A stretch of 64,000 nt of DNA from an uncultured Anaeroplasma sp. GTDB taxonomy: Bacteria > Bacillota_I > Bacilli_A > Acholeplasmatales > Anaeroplasmataceae. This document shows, in pieces, positions 56,489 to 64,000 of this stretch. The notes beneath the pieces are model-generated. The model was not told the origin of the DNA, did no database searches, and saw only the letters and a list, made by a program, of their open reading frames with translations. Location of the stretch: assembly GCA_934216145.1 (NCBI GenBank), contig CAKQBG010000001.1, positions 1-64,000 on the forward strand, given 5' to 3'. Both the position numbers and the translations under genes were made by a program. Position 1 is the stretch's first letter. Each line of letters begins with the position of its first letter.

Positions 56489-57298
56489 TTAATATCTCTT
56501 CTCTCTTAAAACCTCTTCAAATTTAACACCATAATTATGGCTACTATCATTCTTAGTTTTCTTAATAGAATCAATAACAAATGAAGCTGCAGCCTTTATA
56601 GAATCATTAATAGACCTTCCACTACATAATTCTCCAATAACTACAGAAGTAAAAATATCTCCTGTACCATGATAACTTTTTTCTTCCTTAGGGAATAAAA
56701 TCCCTTCCCTCTTTTCACCATTATAATAATAAGCACCAATACTATCATTTATCTCTACACCTGTAAGAATAACATTCTTACATCCTAGCATATAAAGCTT
56801 TGATAATAATAAATCAATATAATCATCACTTAAATCCTCAGTATATGGTGTATCTGTTAAAAAGCACGCTTCAGTAATATTAGGTAAAATATAATCAGCT
56901 AAGCTACACATTCTACGCATACCTTTAACTATATCAATACCTAATCCATAATACATCTTTCCATGATCAGCCATTGCTGGATCTACAAAGAATAAACCAT
57001 CTTCTTTTAACATTTTATCCTTCATATCTAAAATAATATCAAATTGCTCACTCGAGCCAATATAACCAGTATATATCGCATCAGCCTTAATTCCTTCACT
57101 AATCCAATGAGAAACAATTTTAGGCATTAAAGATGTCAGATCTTGAACAACAAAATCAGTGAATCCTCCTGTATGAGTTGATAAAATAGCAGATGGTAAA
57201 ATAACAGTCTCAATTCCAAAATAAGATAATATAGGCAATGCTACAGTTAATGAGCATTGTCCATAACAAGAAATATCTTGAACAGAAATAAGCTTCAT
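56489..57298 (-). CDS. pdxK: Pyridoxal/pyridoxine kinase, PdxK/PdxY-like
   Basis: A 269-residue ribokinase-fold enzyme that phosphorylates vitamin B6 vitamers. It starts KLISVQDISCYGQCS, the typical PdxK/PdxY N-terminus, has TGYIGSSEQ near 75, FVDPAMADHGKMY near 105, LPNITEACFLT near 135 and the anion-hole/catalytic GTGDIFTS near 213-220. I use the ATG at 57298; six codons upstream another start exists but lacks a ribosome site. The gene is monocistronic. PdxY versus PdxK cannot be separated by eye. Confidence 0.9.
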   Translation of the reverse strand: MKLISVQDISCYGQCSLTVALPILSYFGIETVILPSAILSTHTGGFTDFVVQDLTSLMPKIVSHWISEGIKADAIYTGYIGSSEQFDIILDMKDKMLKEDGLFFVDPAMADHGKMYYGLGIDIVKGMRRMCSLADYILPNITEACFLTDTPYTEDLSDDYIDLLLSKLYMLGCKNVILTGVEINDSIGAYYYNGEKREGILFPKEEKSYHGTGDIFTSVVIGELCSGRSINDSIKAAASFVIDSIKKTKNDSSHNYGVKFEEVLREKRY

Positions 57299-57705
57299 AT
57301 TAATCACACTCCACAAATATGATACACCATTTTGGAGTTATTTATATATCCAAAAGATAGATATTTTATAGTACCAAATTAATCATTATCTAACTAATTC
57401 TTCAAAAAATATTGTTACAACAATACATATAGCCTAAATCTAATGATATAAGAACAAAATCAATTATTGTCTTAACTGCAATTTTAGCATATTCATCTAC
57501 CAAAATATTAACTAAAATAAGAATTAACTCAATATTTGAATTAACTAAAACTAAAGAATTATAGAAATTCATTTTAAGCTTTTAAACATCATTATTTCAT
57601 TGTCCAACTTCGCCATTTTTTTAGCATATACTTATCATGTCTAGTTTTAAAATATCTAATTACTACCTATTTTTTAATAATCTTAATTTCAAACATATTT
57701 TAAAA
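57299..57705. other. Gene-free AT-rich gap
   Basis: No confident gene. The minus strand holds a 56-codon open frame (57402-57572) encoding a hydrophobic peptide starting MNFYNSLVLV, without a ribosome site, that I regard as chance or a worn remnant. The pdxK promoter should lie at its left end; no clear -10/-35 pair stands out. Confidence 0.4.
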
Positions 57706-58732
57706 TTATTTTTCATAATATGCCAATATTAAAGCTAAAAAATGACACAATGATAAAAATAAATCAATATCTAAATGCTGTCAAATTCTACCAGTATTAA
57801 GTGTTAAAACTGCTGCTCTTAAATATCCATAAATCTTACCATATGCTTCAATTTTAACAATAGTAATTGCATATATTCCTTGTTTTAAAAATTCAATATA
57901 TAATGGAGAATCCTTTTTCTTTGAATTTACAACACAATTCTCACTAAAATAACCTGATTTTAAATTCATAAGTGAAGAAATAAGATCATCTCCTAAAGGT
58001 AATGACCTATTTTTACATAAATGATGATAATAATCAAATAATAAACTATTTTTATCTTCAATACAAATATGATCAATCATCATATAGTTACCAAGAAAAT
58101 CAATAATTCCTTTAATATTACTAGCTAAATCTCCTTTTTTAGTTAATTCATTATAAATTCTTGAATGGAGATACATAGAACTAAAATTCTTATCTCTTTC
58201 CGATTTCAAATTAATATCATTATGTTTTTCAGCTAAATATATAATATAACAATTTCTTCCTTTCATTTTACCACGATACAAAGCCTTATCAGCTAAATCT
58301 AATAAATCACTCATATCATTAGTATCAATAGGAAATCTAGCTGCACCTAAGGTATAAGAGAAGGTAATATATTCAGAATCATTAATCAATATTTCCTTAG
58401 GAGATTTTAAAACAAATCTGCCATAAATCATTATATTCATTAATATTTTAATATAATAAAAATGAATTAATCTCCACCATATCCACCTAATATTTCCTTA
58501 TCCTTAATTACAGTTAAAAGCTATTCAGAAATTCCTTTTAAAACTTTATCTCCACTAAATGGCCATAATTATCATTAATAAACTTAAAATTATCTACATC
58601 TAAAATAGCATAAGAAAAAGGAATGTTATTAGAAATTAAATATTCCATATAGGAATAAATAGCATTACGCTCTAATAAAGTAGTAAGATTACCTCTTTTA
58701 TTTAAATACTTATCAAAAAAACTCAAGTCCAT
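57706..58732 (-). pseudogene. Broken diguanylate cyclase (GGDEF-GAF)
   Basis: Starts at MDLSFFDKYLNKRGNL and runs through AILDVDNFKFINDNYGH, a clear GGDEF-domain start. A one-base deletion follows near 58555, then an in-frame TAG, then the active-site GGDEF reads GGD-TAA-F. A further frameshift near 58445 leads into the rest of the domain (YTLGAARFPI, LDLADKALYRGKMKGRNCYI) and a GAF-like domain. That domain is cut by TGA at 57781-57783 where relatives have Trp (GRIW); reading resumes with QHLDIDLF and ends at TAA, 57706. Five lesions show a gene long dead, not a sequencing slip. The product would have made c-di-GMP. Confidence 0.8.
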
Positions 58733-58811
58733 AACTAACTCCAAATTAAAAAAAGTATTATAAGTTAATGATATCATGCTTTTATCTTTAAAAAAAAGAT
58801 AAACTTAAAAA

Positions 58812-58827
58812 GGGCATTAAAATGCCC
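58812..58827 (-). terminator. Terminator after the nuclease lipoprotein
   Basis: Seven-bp stem GGGCATT/AATGCCC with a 2-nt loop, followed by TTTTTAAG on the minus strand. Confidence 0.7.
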
Positions 58828-58834
58828 CTAATAA

Positions 58835-59995
58835 TTAAATTAAATATTGAAGCTTAGAAGTATCTGTATAACTACTAACTAAGCTTGTATAAATATATGA
58901 AACAAATTCAGGATGATCAATAAAAGGATTTCTATTACCCTGAATACTATAAACAGCCTCATTTCTTTTCATTTCAGAGCTACTAACAGGATCTTGATAA
59001 TGCCATTTTAATAAGGTTAATAAATTACCCATAACAGTATCTCCAGTTTTTCCTGAATCTTTAGCAACAAGCTCTAAATCTAATGAACAATTACACTTCT
59101 CATTTTCATATCTAACAACCATATAAAATAAGCTTCTTGCGATATCACCTTTTACCTCATCACGTGGCTCAAACAAAGTAGAATTCCATTTATTACCATA
59201 ATTATCAGATGAACCATTACTAACCTCACCAAAGAACTTATTACCTCTAATGTTATTAATCTTCTTCTCACTCGCATGTAAATGATGTATATCATTATGA
59301 GCTGGATTACCTTTACTATCAAATCCATATGATTTAGGCCATAAATGCTCTCTATTCCATAATCCATCCGCATTTGAACCATTATCTTTAATAGATAAAG
59401 AAACACCAGTATAAAGACAAATTACACTACCATTTTTATTAGGATCAGCATCAGCCTTTTTAAGACCCTCCCAAACACCATTATAGCTTAGCTTAGTAGT
59501 ATGAGTAGATGAAATCAATTCATGTAAATTATATTTAAAATTCTTATCTAATGTACCATTTAAGGCACTATAATATTTATCAGTAAAGGCTAAATCTATT
59601 TCATCCTTAACTTCAACAAATTTCGCAATTAGGATAATATCAGAAATAACACCCTGATTAAATTCATATAAGGTATCACTATTTTCTAAATACCAGCCCT
59701 TAAACTCATATCCATCCTTAACAGGATCTGCTATCTTAATAGCTACTTCATTTTCTTTAACAGCTATACTATCAATAATTGTACCATCCTCATATTTATA
59801 ATAAACATTATATTCTCTTGTAATAGTAGATGTACTAACTGATGTAGTAGTTGTAGTTGTAGTGGAAGGTGAAACTATACTAGTATTTGTAGAAGTTTTA
59901 GGAAAAGTAGTACTAGTATTACTAGAGCCATTACAGCTAGCTAGTGCTAAAAATAAAAATGATGCTAAAATTAAACTTAATTTTCTTTTTTTCAT
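58835..59995 (-). CDS. Surface lipoprotein with InlB-type repeat and endonuclease I domain
   Basis: A 386-residue lipoprotein. Lipobox LASC with Cys21 is followed by a Ser/Thr-rich stalk (about 22-60) and one Listeria-Bacteroides-type repeat (about 62-130, EFKGWYLEN). An EndA/endonuclease I (His-Me finger) domain covers about 140-386, with GLWNREHLWPKSYGF near 218-232 and HNDIHHLHAS near 240; the catalytic His is in REHLWP. It probably cuts DNA outside the cell, for nutrient recovery or DNA uptake. The start has only a weak ribosome site; the ATG at 59995 gives a good signal peptide. Confidence 0.87.
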   Translation of the reverse strand: MKKRKLSLILASFLFLALASCNGSSNTSTTFPKTSTNTSIVSPSTTTTTTTSVSTSTITREYNVYYKYEDGTIIDSIAVKENEVAIKIADPVKDGYEFKGWYLENSDTLYEFNQGVISDIILIAKFVEVKDEIDLAFTDKYYSALNGTLDKNFKYNLHELISSTHTTKLSYNGVWEGLKKADADPNKNGSVICLYTGVSLSIKDNGSNADGLWNREHLWPKSYGFDSKGNPAHNDIHHLHASEKKINNIRGNKFFGEVSNGSSDNYGNKWNSTLFEPRDEVKGDIARSLFYMVVRYENEKCNCSLDLELVAKDSGKTGDTVMGNLLTLLKWHYQDPVSSSEMKRNEAVYSIQGNRNPFIDHPEFVSYIYTSLVSSYTDTSKLQYLI

Positions 59996-60090
59996 AATCA
60001 AATATAAACCATTATTAGGTTTTTCTCCATTTCTCTCAATTCAAAAAAATTATACCTTAATATTATTAAAAAATAAATAAATTTAAGCTA

Positions 60091-61407
60091 TTACTTATCA
60101 TAGCTACTAGCAATATTAAGTAATTCTTCTCTATCATTATTTATTTTATCATTAATTACTAAATCAAGTAAATAATCTAATATCTCTCTTATTTCTCTTC
60201 CACTATAGCCTAAAGCTATTAAATCATAGCCATTAATCATTAAGCTAGCTCTATTAATACACAATTTTTTTCTTTTAATAGAATCAATAATATCTCTTAC
60301 TCTAGCTATATCAATCAATTGATAAGTAGTATGATCTAGCCTATCAGCATTTATAAGCTCTAAAAGCATATATATTAGTTCTTCACTTTGATTAGGAGTC
60401 TTAGCTAAAAGCTTCTTAATACATCCTTCTGTATAATTAATTTGATAATCATGATATTTAATTAAAAATAAAATATCATCACATTCCTTATTAGAATACC
60501 TTAATCTTCTAAGAATTCTACTAGAAATTTCCCTACTAGACTCACTATGAGAATAAAAATGTCCAATCCCATTTTCATCAACACTAAAGCATAGAGGCTT
60601 TCCAATATCATGTAATAATCCAGCAGTTCTAGTAATTATATTACTATATTTATCACTCAAATGAATATTATCTAAGGTACTAATCAAATGATCATAAATA
60701 GGCTTATTATGATAGGGATTTCTTTGATCAAAATTATAAGTAGCTTCTAACTCAGGAATAATCTCAAATATAACATCATAATAATCTAATAATACTTCTT
60801 TAGCATTCTCTCCACTAATAATATCATCTATCTCATTCTTAATTCTTTCCTTAGATGAATCCTTTAATTTCCCCTTGAGTAAATGAATAGCTCTACTAGT
60901 TTCATCATTAATACTAAAGCCTAAAGTTGAAGATAATCTTAAGCCTCTTAATATCCTTATAGGATCCTCATTAATTCTTTCAATAGGATTATTCGCTCTA
61001 ATGATATGATTACATAAATCATTATAACCATTCCAAGGATCAACTAAATGATCACTATAGGCTAAAGAATTAATTGTAAAATCCCTATGTGATAAATCCA
61101 CCTCAATTGAATTATCCTCTTCTAAATTATGCTTAAATGAAGTAATTTCAATATTGTCATTATTAATATGAATCGTAATAGTATTATGTTTTAGACCATT
61201 ATTATTAATAATGTAATAATCAGAAAATATTCTCTTAATAATATCAGCACTAGCACTAGTAGTTAAATCAAAATCATTAATAGGAATACCTAAAAGTGTA
61301 TCTCTAATTGCTCCACCAACAATATAGCACTCATATCCATATTCATTTAATTTTTTTTGTATTTCCCTAACATAATTAGGAACTTTAATCTCTAATTTCA
61401 TTTTCAT
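60091..61407 (-). CDS. cca: CCA-adding tRNA nucleotidyltransferase with HD domain
   Basis: Adds or repairs the 3' CCA of tRNAs. The 438 residues contain GGAIRDTLLG near 31-40, the metal-binding DFDLTT near 44-49, RDFTINSLAY near 107-116, NPIERINEDPIRILRGLRL near 137-155 and, further on, an HD domain (LLHDIGKPL near 262). It is a class II enzyme, with an added HD hydrolase domain as in some bacterial Cca. Two in-frame ATGs are close together; the first is used. Ribosome site is weak. Confidence 0.93.
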   Translation of the reverse strand: MKMKLEIKVPNYVREIQKKLNEYGYECYIVGGAIRDTLLGIPINDFDLTTSASADIIKRIFSDYYIINNNGLKHNTITIHINNDNIEITSFKHNLEEDNSIEVDLSHRDFTINSLAYSDHLVDPWNGYNDLCNHIIRANNPIERINEDPIRILRGLRLSSTLGFSINDETSRAIHLLKGKLKDSSKERIKNEIDDIISGENAKEVLLDYYDVIFEIIPELEATYNFDQRNPYHNKPIYDHLISTLDNIHLSDKYSNIITRTAGLLHDIGKPLCFSVDENGIGHFYSHSESSREISSRILRRLRYSNKECDDILFLIKYHDYQINYTEGCIKKLLAKTPNQSEELIYMLLELINADRLDHTTYQLIDIARVRDIIDSIKRKKLCINRASLMINGYDLIALGYSGREIREILDYLLDLVINDKINNDREELLNIASSYDK

Positions 61408-61753
61408 ATCTCATATCTTCTAATCTATTACCTTGATGTTATATTTTTATAATCCACTCTTTAATAATAATTATTACTTAAATGTCAAAATTTCTAATTC
61501 ATTATAAACAATAACAACTATTATTATATTAATCTTAGGAAATTTATTAATATAACTTATTTAAATCATTACTAAATAATTAATATCTTTAAATCTATTA
61601 TAATATTTTTAATAATTTATATTGCTAATATTTATAATATAAACATATAAATTAAATTGCAATATAGCTATACATAAATAAAAAAGGTAACCAACCACTT
61701 ATTATAATGATTGATTACCAATAAACTAGTATTTACAATAAAATAATTATTAT
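61408..61753. other. Very AT-rich intergenic region
   Basis: Holds the terminator of the MATE gene and presumably the cca promoter. Several TATAAT-like strings occur, but in sequence this AT-rich none can be picked with confidence. No coding remnant was seen in any frame. Confidence 0.5.
61686..61719 (-). terminator. Terminator after the MATE gene
   Basis: Twelve-bp stem GGTAATCAATCA/TGGTTGGTTACC with two wobble pairs and a 10-nt loop, followed by TTTTTT on the minus strand. Confidence 0.75.
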
Positions 61754-63139
61754 CTATTGATTATCAGCTAACTTATTTGGATAACCAATCTTTCTTTTCC
61801 ATCTACCTGAAAAGAACATACCAATAGAAATAAACATACCAATTGCCCAACCAATAGGCCAAGCAAAGAACACTCCCTCATAACCAAAAATACTACCTAA
61901 AACTAAAGCGCTTATTACTCTAACTACTAAATCAACTGAAGTACCTAACGTAAATCCTAACATATCAGCAGAACCTTTTAAAATACCATCTAGAGGAATT
62001 TTAATAACCATTAACACAAAGAAAGGTACAACACATAACATAAATTGCATACCGGAACTAATAATAATGTTAATATCTCCTTTAGCATTATCAGATAAAA
62101 ATAATCTAACCCAAGCCTCTCTAAATGGTAATATAGTTACCATAGCAATAACACAAATAATAGTACATAAAATTAATGTGGCCTTATATCCTTTAATAAT
62201 TCGTTCATATTTACCAGCACCTACATTTTGACTTACAAAGTTAGATAAAGCATTACATGCGACAGTAAATATATTAATAGCAATATAACAAATCTTATAA
62301 GCAGCACTATATCCTCCCGCAACGGAATTACCACCAAAGCTTGTTAATATTGTAGTTATTAAAACACCACCAATAGATATAAAGCAGCCCTGTAATATAG
62401 AAGGAGTTGCTATAGCAACAATAGATTTTAATAAACTCTTTTCAAATAGCTTTTCTTTATTAGAATTTAAAACATTAATACTCTTAAATAATACAAATAA
62501 TGATAATATAGCAGCAATAGCTTCACTTATTACAGTACCTAATGCTAAACCAGCACTACCCATATTAAAAGGAATAACAAATAAAAAGTCTAATACTACA
62601 TTTAATAATGTGGAAAATATTAAAAAATATAAAGGAGTCTTTGAATTGCCAAATGATTGAAATAAATACATTGCATAATTATATATAAATAAAAATATAA
62701 CTCCTGCAACATAAATCATCATATATGAATATGCTTCATCAAAGCATCCCATTTCCTTTGTTGTATCAATCATACTATATAATAATGGATACATAATAAA
62801 TAATCCCACTATAGTAGTAATTATTGCAAGCACTAGCATTGAAATAAGACCAGTTGTAAAAGTCTTTCTAACATTTTGAAAATCCTTTGCTCCAAAGAAT
62901 CTCGCACATACAACTCCTACTCCTACTCCAAAGCCTACAGCTATATCTAGAAAGACCACAGTTACTGGATATACAATACCAACAGCCTCAAAGCTATTTA
63001 AATTTGAAATAAAATGTCCAGCAATAAAATTATCAGCTAAATTATATAATTGCTGTAAAGTAACAGATAAAATCATAGGTATTGCAAAGAATAATAATAC
63101 CTTAAATGAATTTCCTGTTGTCATATCCTTAGTTTTCAT
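61754..63139 (-). CDS. MATE-family multidrug/organic cation antiporter
   Basis: A 461-residue transporter with twelve predicted membrane helices in two six-helix lobes. Typical elements: FFAIPMILSVTLQQLYNLADNF near 16-37, FGAKD in the first lobe near 84, FQSFGNSKTPLYF near 165-177, SFGGNSVAGGYSAAYKI near 266 and VDLVVRVISALVL near 406. Substrate is unknown; such proteins use Na+ or H+ gradients. AGGAG precedes the ATG. It is monocistronic, with a LacI-type operator-like sequence about 64 bases upstream. Confidence 0.92.
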   Translation of the reverse strand: MKTKDMTTGNSFKVLLFFAIPMILSVTLQQLYNLADNFIAGHFISNLNSFEAVGIVYPVTVVFLDIAVGFGVGVGVVCARFFGAKDFQNVRKTFTTGLISMLVLAIITTIVGLFIMYPLLYSMIDTTKEMGCFDEAYSYMMIYVAGVIFLFIYNYAMYLFQSFGNSKTPLYFLIFSTLLNVVLDFLFVIPFNMGSAGLALGTVISEAIAAILSLFVLFKSINVLNSNKEKLFEKSLLKSIVAIATPSILQGCFISIGGVLITTILTSFGGNSVAGGYSAAYKICYIAINIFTVACNALSNFVSQNVGAGKYERIIKGYKATLILCTIICVIAMVTILPFREAWVRLFLSDNAKGDINIIISSGMQFMLCVVPFFVLMVIKIPLDGILKGSADMLGFTLGTSVDLVVRVISALVLGSIFGYEGVFFAWPIGWAIGMFISIGMFFSGRWKRKIGYPNKLADNQ

Positions 63140-63202
63140 AAAAATCTCCTAAATAATAATAGCACTTGAATAATAATAGCACTATTTTAAACTTATGATT
63201 GA

Positions 63203-63216
63203 TGAAAACGTTTCGT
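63203..63216. promoter_or_regulatory. LacI/cre-like half-palindrome upstream of the MATE gene
   Basis: TGAAAACGTTTCGT has the central GAAAACGTTTCG palindromic core of LacI-family operators and follows GAT as at the large GH3 site (GATGAAATCGTTTACG). Its right end departs from the cre pattern, so this is less certain than the GH3 site. Confidence 0.35.
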
Positions 63217-63285
63217 AATTAAAAAAGATAATACATAATTTCACTAATGTATTATCAAAATTAATAAGAATAATTTAGATTTTAA

Positions 63286-63447
63286 TTACCATTCTCTAAT
63301 AGCATTTGAATGCTTTAAATCAATATGAATTCTAGTTTTTTTACATTCATTAGGATATTTTTTAGCTGCATTAAAACAAAACTTAATAAATTAAAACCAA
63401 CTGGCAATCATCTTAATCATACTCTCAGGAAAAACATCCATGATCAT
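63286..63447 (-). pseudogene. Unidentified coding remnant
   Basis: One minus-strand frame reads MIMDVFPESMIKMIASWF, a TAA, then FIKFCFNAAKKYPNECKK and ends HSNAIREW before TAA. The composition (Trp, Cys, regular helices) is that of real protein, while the frame further upstream is full of stops. I read it as the C-terminal end of a decayed gene. The family is not recognised. Confidence 0.4.
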
Positions 63448-63652
63448 AAATATATTTAACTATTTACCTCATATATATTATTAACAGATTTTCAGTAATT
63501 CTTTTTCAAAAATTAGCAAATGCATCTTTTATTACGATAAGAGTTTATTAATCAATCATTATTTCCCTCTTCATTATAGCAAGTAAAAAGCTATAATACT
63601 ATCTAAAATACATTTAATATGAATTTTTGTACTTGTAGTTCAAAATCAATTT

Positions 63653-63929
63653 TTACCCAGTAATGACTAGTACTCTTATACCAGCACCTCCATTAATAAA
63701 GGATGTTTGGGTTCTTCTATTCCACTGAATTATTTCTTTTTGAGGTTCAATAGCAACCATCCATTCCAAAATTATCTCTATTTAAAACATTTTTTAGTGT
63801 TGTTAGGATATCATTTATTTTGTAATTGTATTTTTTATCTTTTAATTTTTTCTCTAGTAATCTATAGATTAAGGTGAATGTAAATAGAATTGTAAATAAA
63901 ATAAAAGCCTTAGAAATGAATAAACTAAT
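63653..63929 (-). pseudogene. Probable transposase C-terminal remnant
   Basis: The minus strand reads ISLFISKAFILFTILF then LIYRLLEKKLKDKKYNYKIN and a further DILTTLKNVLNR up to TGA at 63747. A hydrophobic strand, then (I/L)YR-LLEKKL and a K-Y-x-x-x-x-I-x-x-TL pattern, is typical of the end of IS4/IS1634-type transposases. A second frame continues for 34 codons (VAIEPQKEIIQWNRR...) to TAA at 63653. Nothing upstream is intact and no inverted repeats were found. It is the only trace of mobile DNA in the window. Confidence 0.4.
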
Positions 63930-64000
63930 CTAAGGCATTATATTTTTTATTGTAAATTTATAAATATTATTTATTCCATTCTTTACTTAATATTGCAAAT

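Larger units (their letters stand above)
63140..64000. other. Gene-poor right end with decayed sequences
   Basis: After the MATE start codon there is no intact gene up to the window edge. It holds the operator-like site, the unidentified remnant and the probable transposase tail. The rest (for example 63450-63650) shows stops in all frames and no recognisable feature. Confidence 0.55.

Noticed and set aside
57402-57572. 56-codon hydrophobic minus-strand frame starting MNFYNSLVLV
   Set aside because: No ribosome site, no recognisable family, surrounded by stop-rich AT sequence; kept only as a remark on the gap.
63203-63216. Full cre site before the MATE gene
   Set aside because: The right half departs from the cre pattern at three positions, so only a LacI-like core is claimed.

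Overview
The window comes from a low-GC member of the Bacillota (Bacilli/Erysipelotrichia-like). It is strongly AT-rich, its proteins are rich in Lys, Asn and Ile, the operons are tight with 1-14 nt overlaps, and ribosome-binding sites are strong. TGA acts as a stop (for example at the end of ruvB) and Trp is read from TGG, so this is code 11 and not the Mollicutes code, despite the Mollicutes-like composition. The cell has a wall (murB, murG, ftsZ). It also carries spore-coat genes: a clear CotE, a CotY/CotZ-type cysteine-rich protein and a LysM protein placed like safA upstream of ruvAB. It is therefore probably an endospore former. Surface glycosidases, BspA-like repeats and InlB-type repeats suggest a host- or glycan-associated anaerobe, but the species cannot be named from the sequence.

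Layout. Almost everything is on the minus strand. 0-5.6 kb: pdp, pheA, a peptidase E-like protein, trmB, pepV and a ptsH operon led by a membrane-anchored EIIB-like protein without the phosphorylatable Cys. 5.7-6.1 kb (+): the CotZ-like gene. 6.2-12.1 kb: flavin reductase, tgt, cyclophilin, queA, ruvB, ruvA, then a LysM protein and a methyltransferase. 12.2-15.6 kb (+): a 1150-residue coiled-coil protein of unknown function, convergent with ftsZ. 15.7-20.3 kb: ftsZ, murB, murG and a CorC/HlyC protein. 20.5-28.4 kb: aroQ, aroK, miaA, mutL, mutS and an acidic tail-anchored protein. 28.5-32.1 kb: a heterodimeric ABC exporter.

32.2-54.2 kb is the accessory heart of the window: a glycosyltransferase, a GtrA-like membrane protein, a cytoplasmic GH3 glycosidase, a five-gene acyl-transfer block (AMP-forming ligase, MBOAT acyltransferase, small membrane protein and two SGNH/DltD-like proteins with repeat domains), two large surface GH3 enzymes with permuted domain order, a CBM-bearing lipoprotein, a small membrane protein, and a LytTR/GHKL two-component system. 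I read this as a locus that builds, acylates and trims a surface glycan, or forages a similar one, under a dedicated sensor. That reading is inference from gene content.

54.4-64 kb: cotE, an unrecognised membrane protein, a pyridoxal kinase, a lipoprotein EndA-type nuclease, cca and a MATE transporter. Between them lie decayed genes: a MATE remnant, a GGDEF-GAF pseudogene with a stop inside its GGDEF motif, an unidentified remnant and a probable transposase tail. No rRNA, tRNA, CRISPR array or intact insertion sequence was found.
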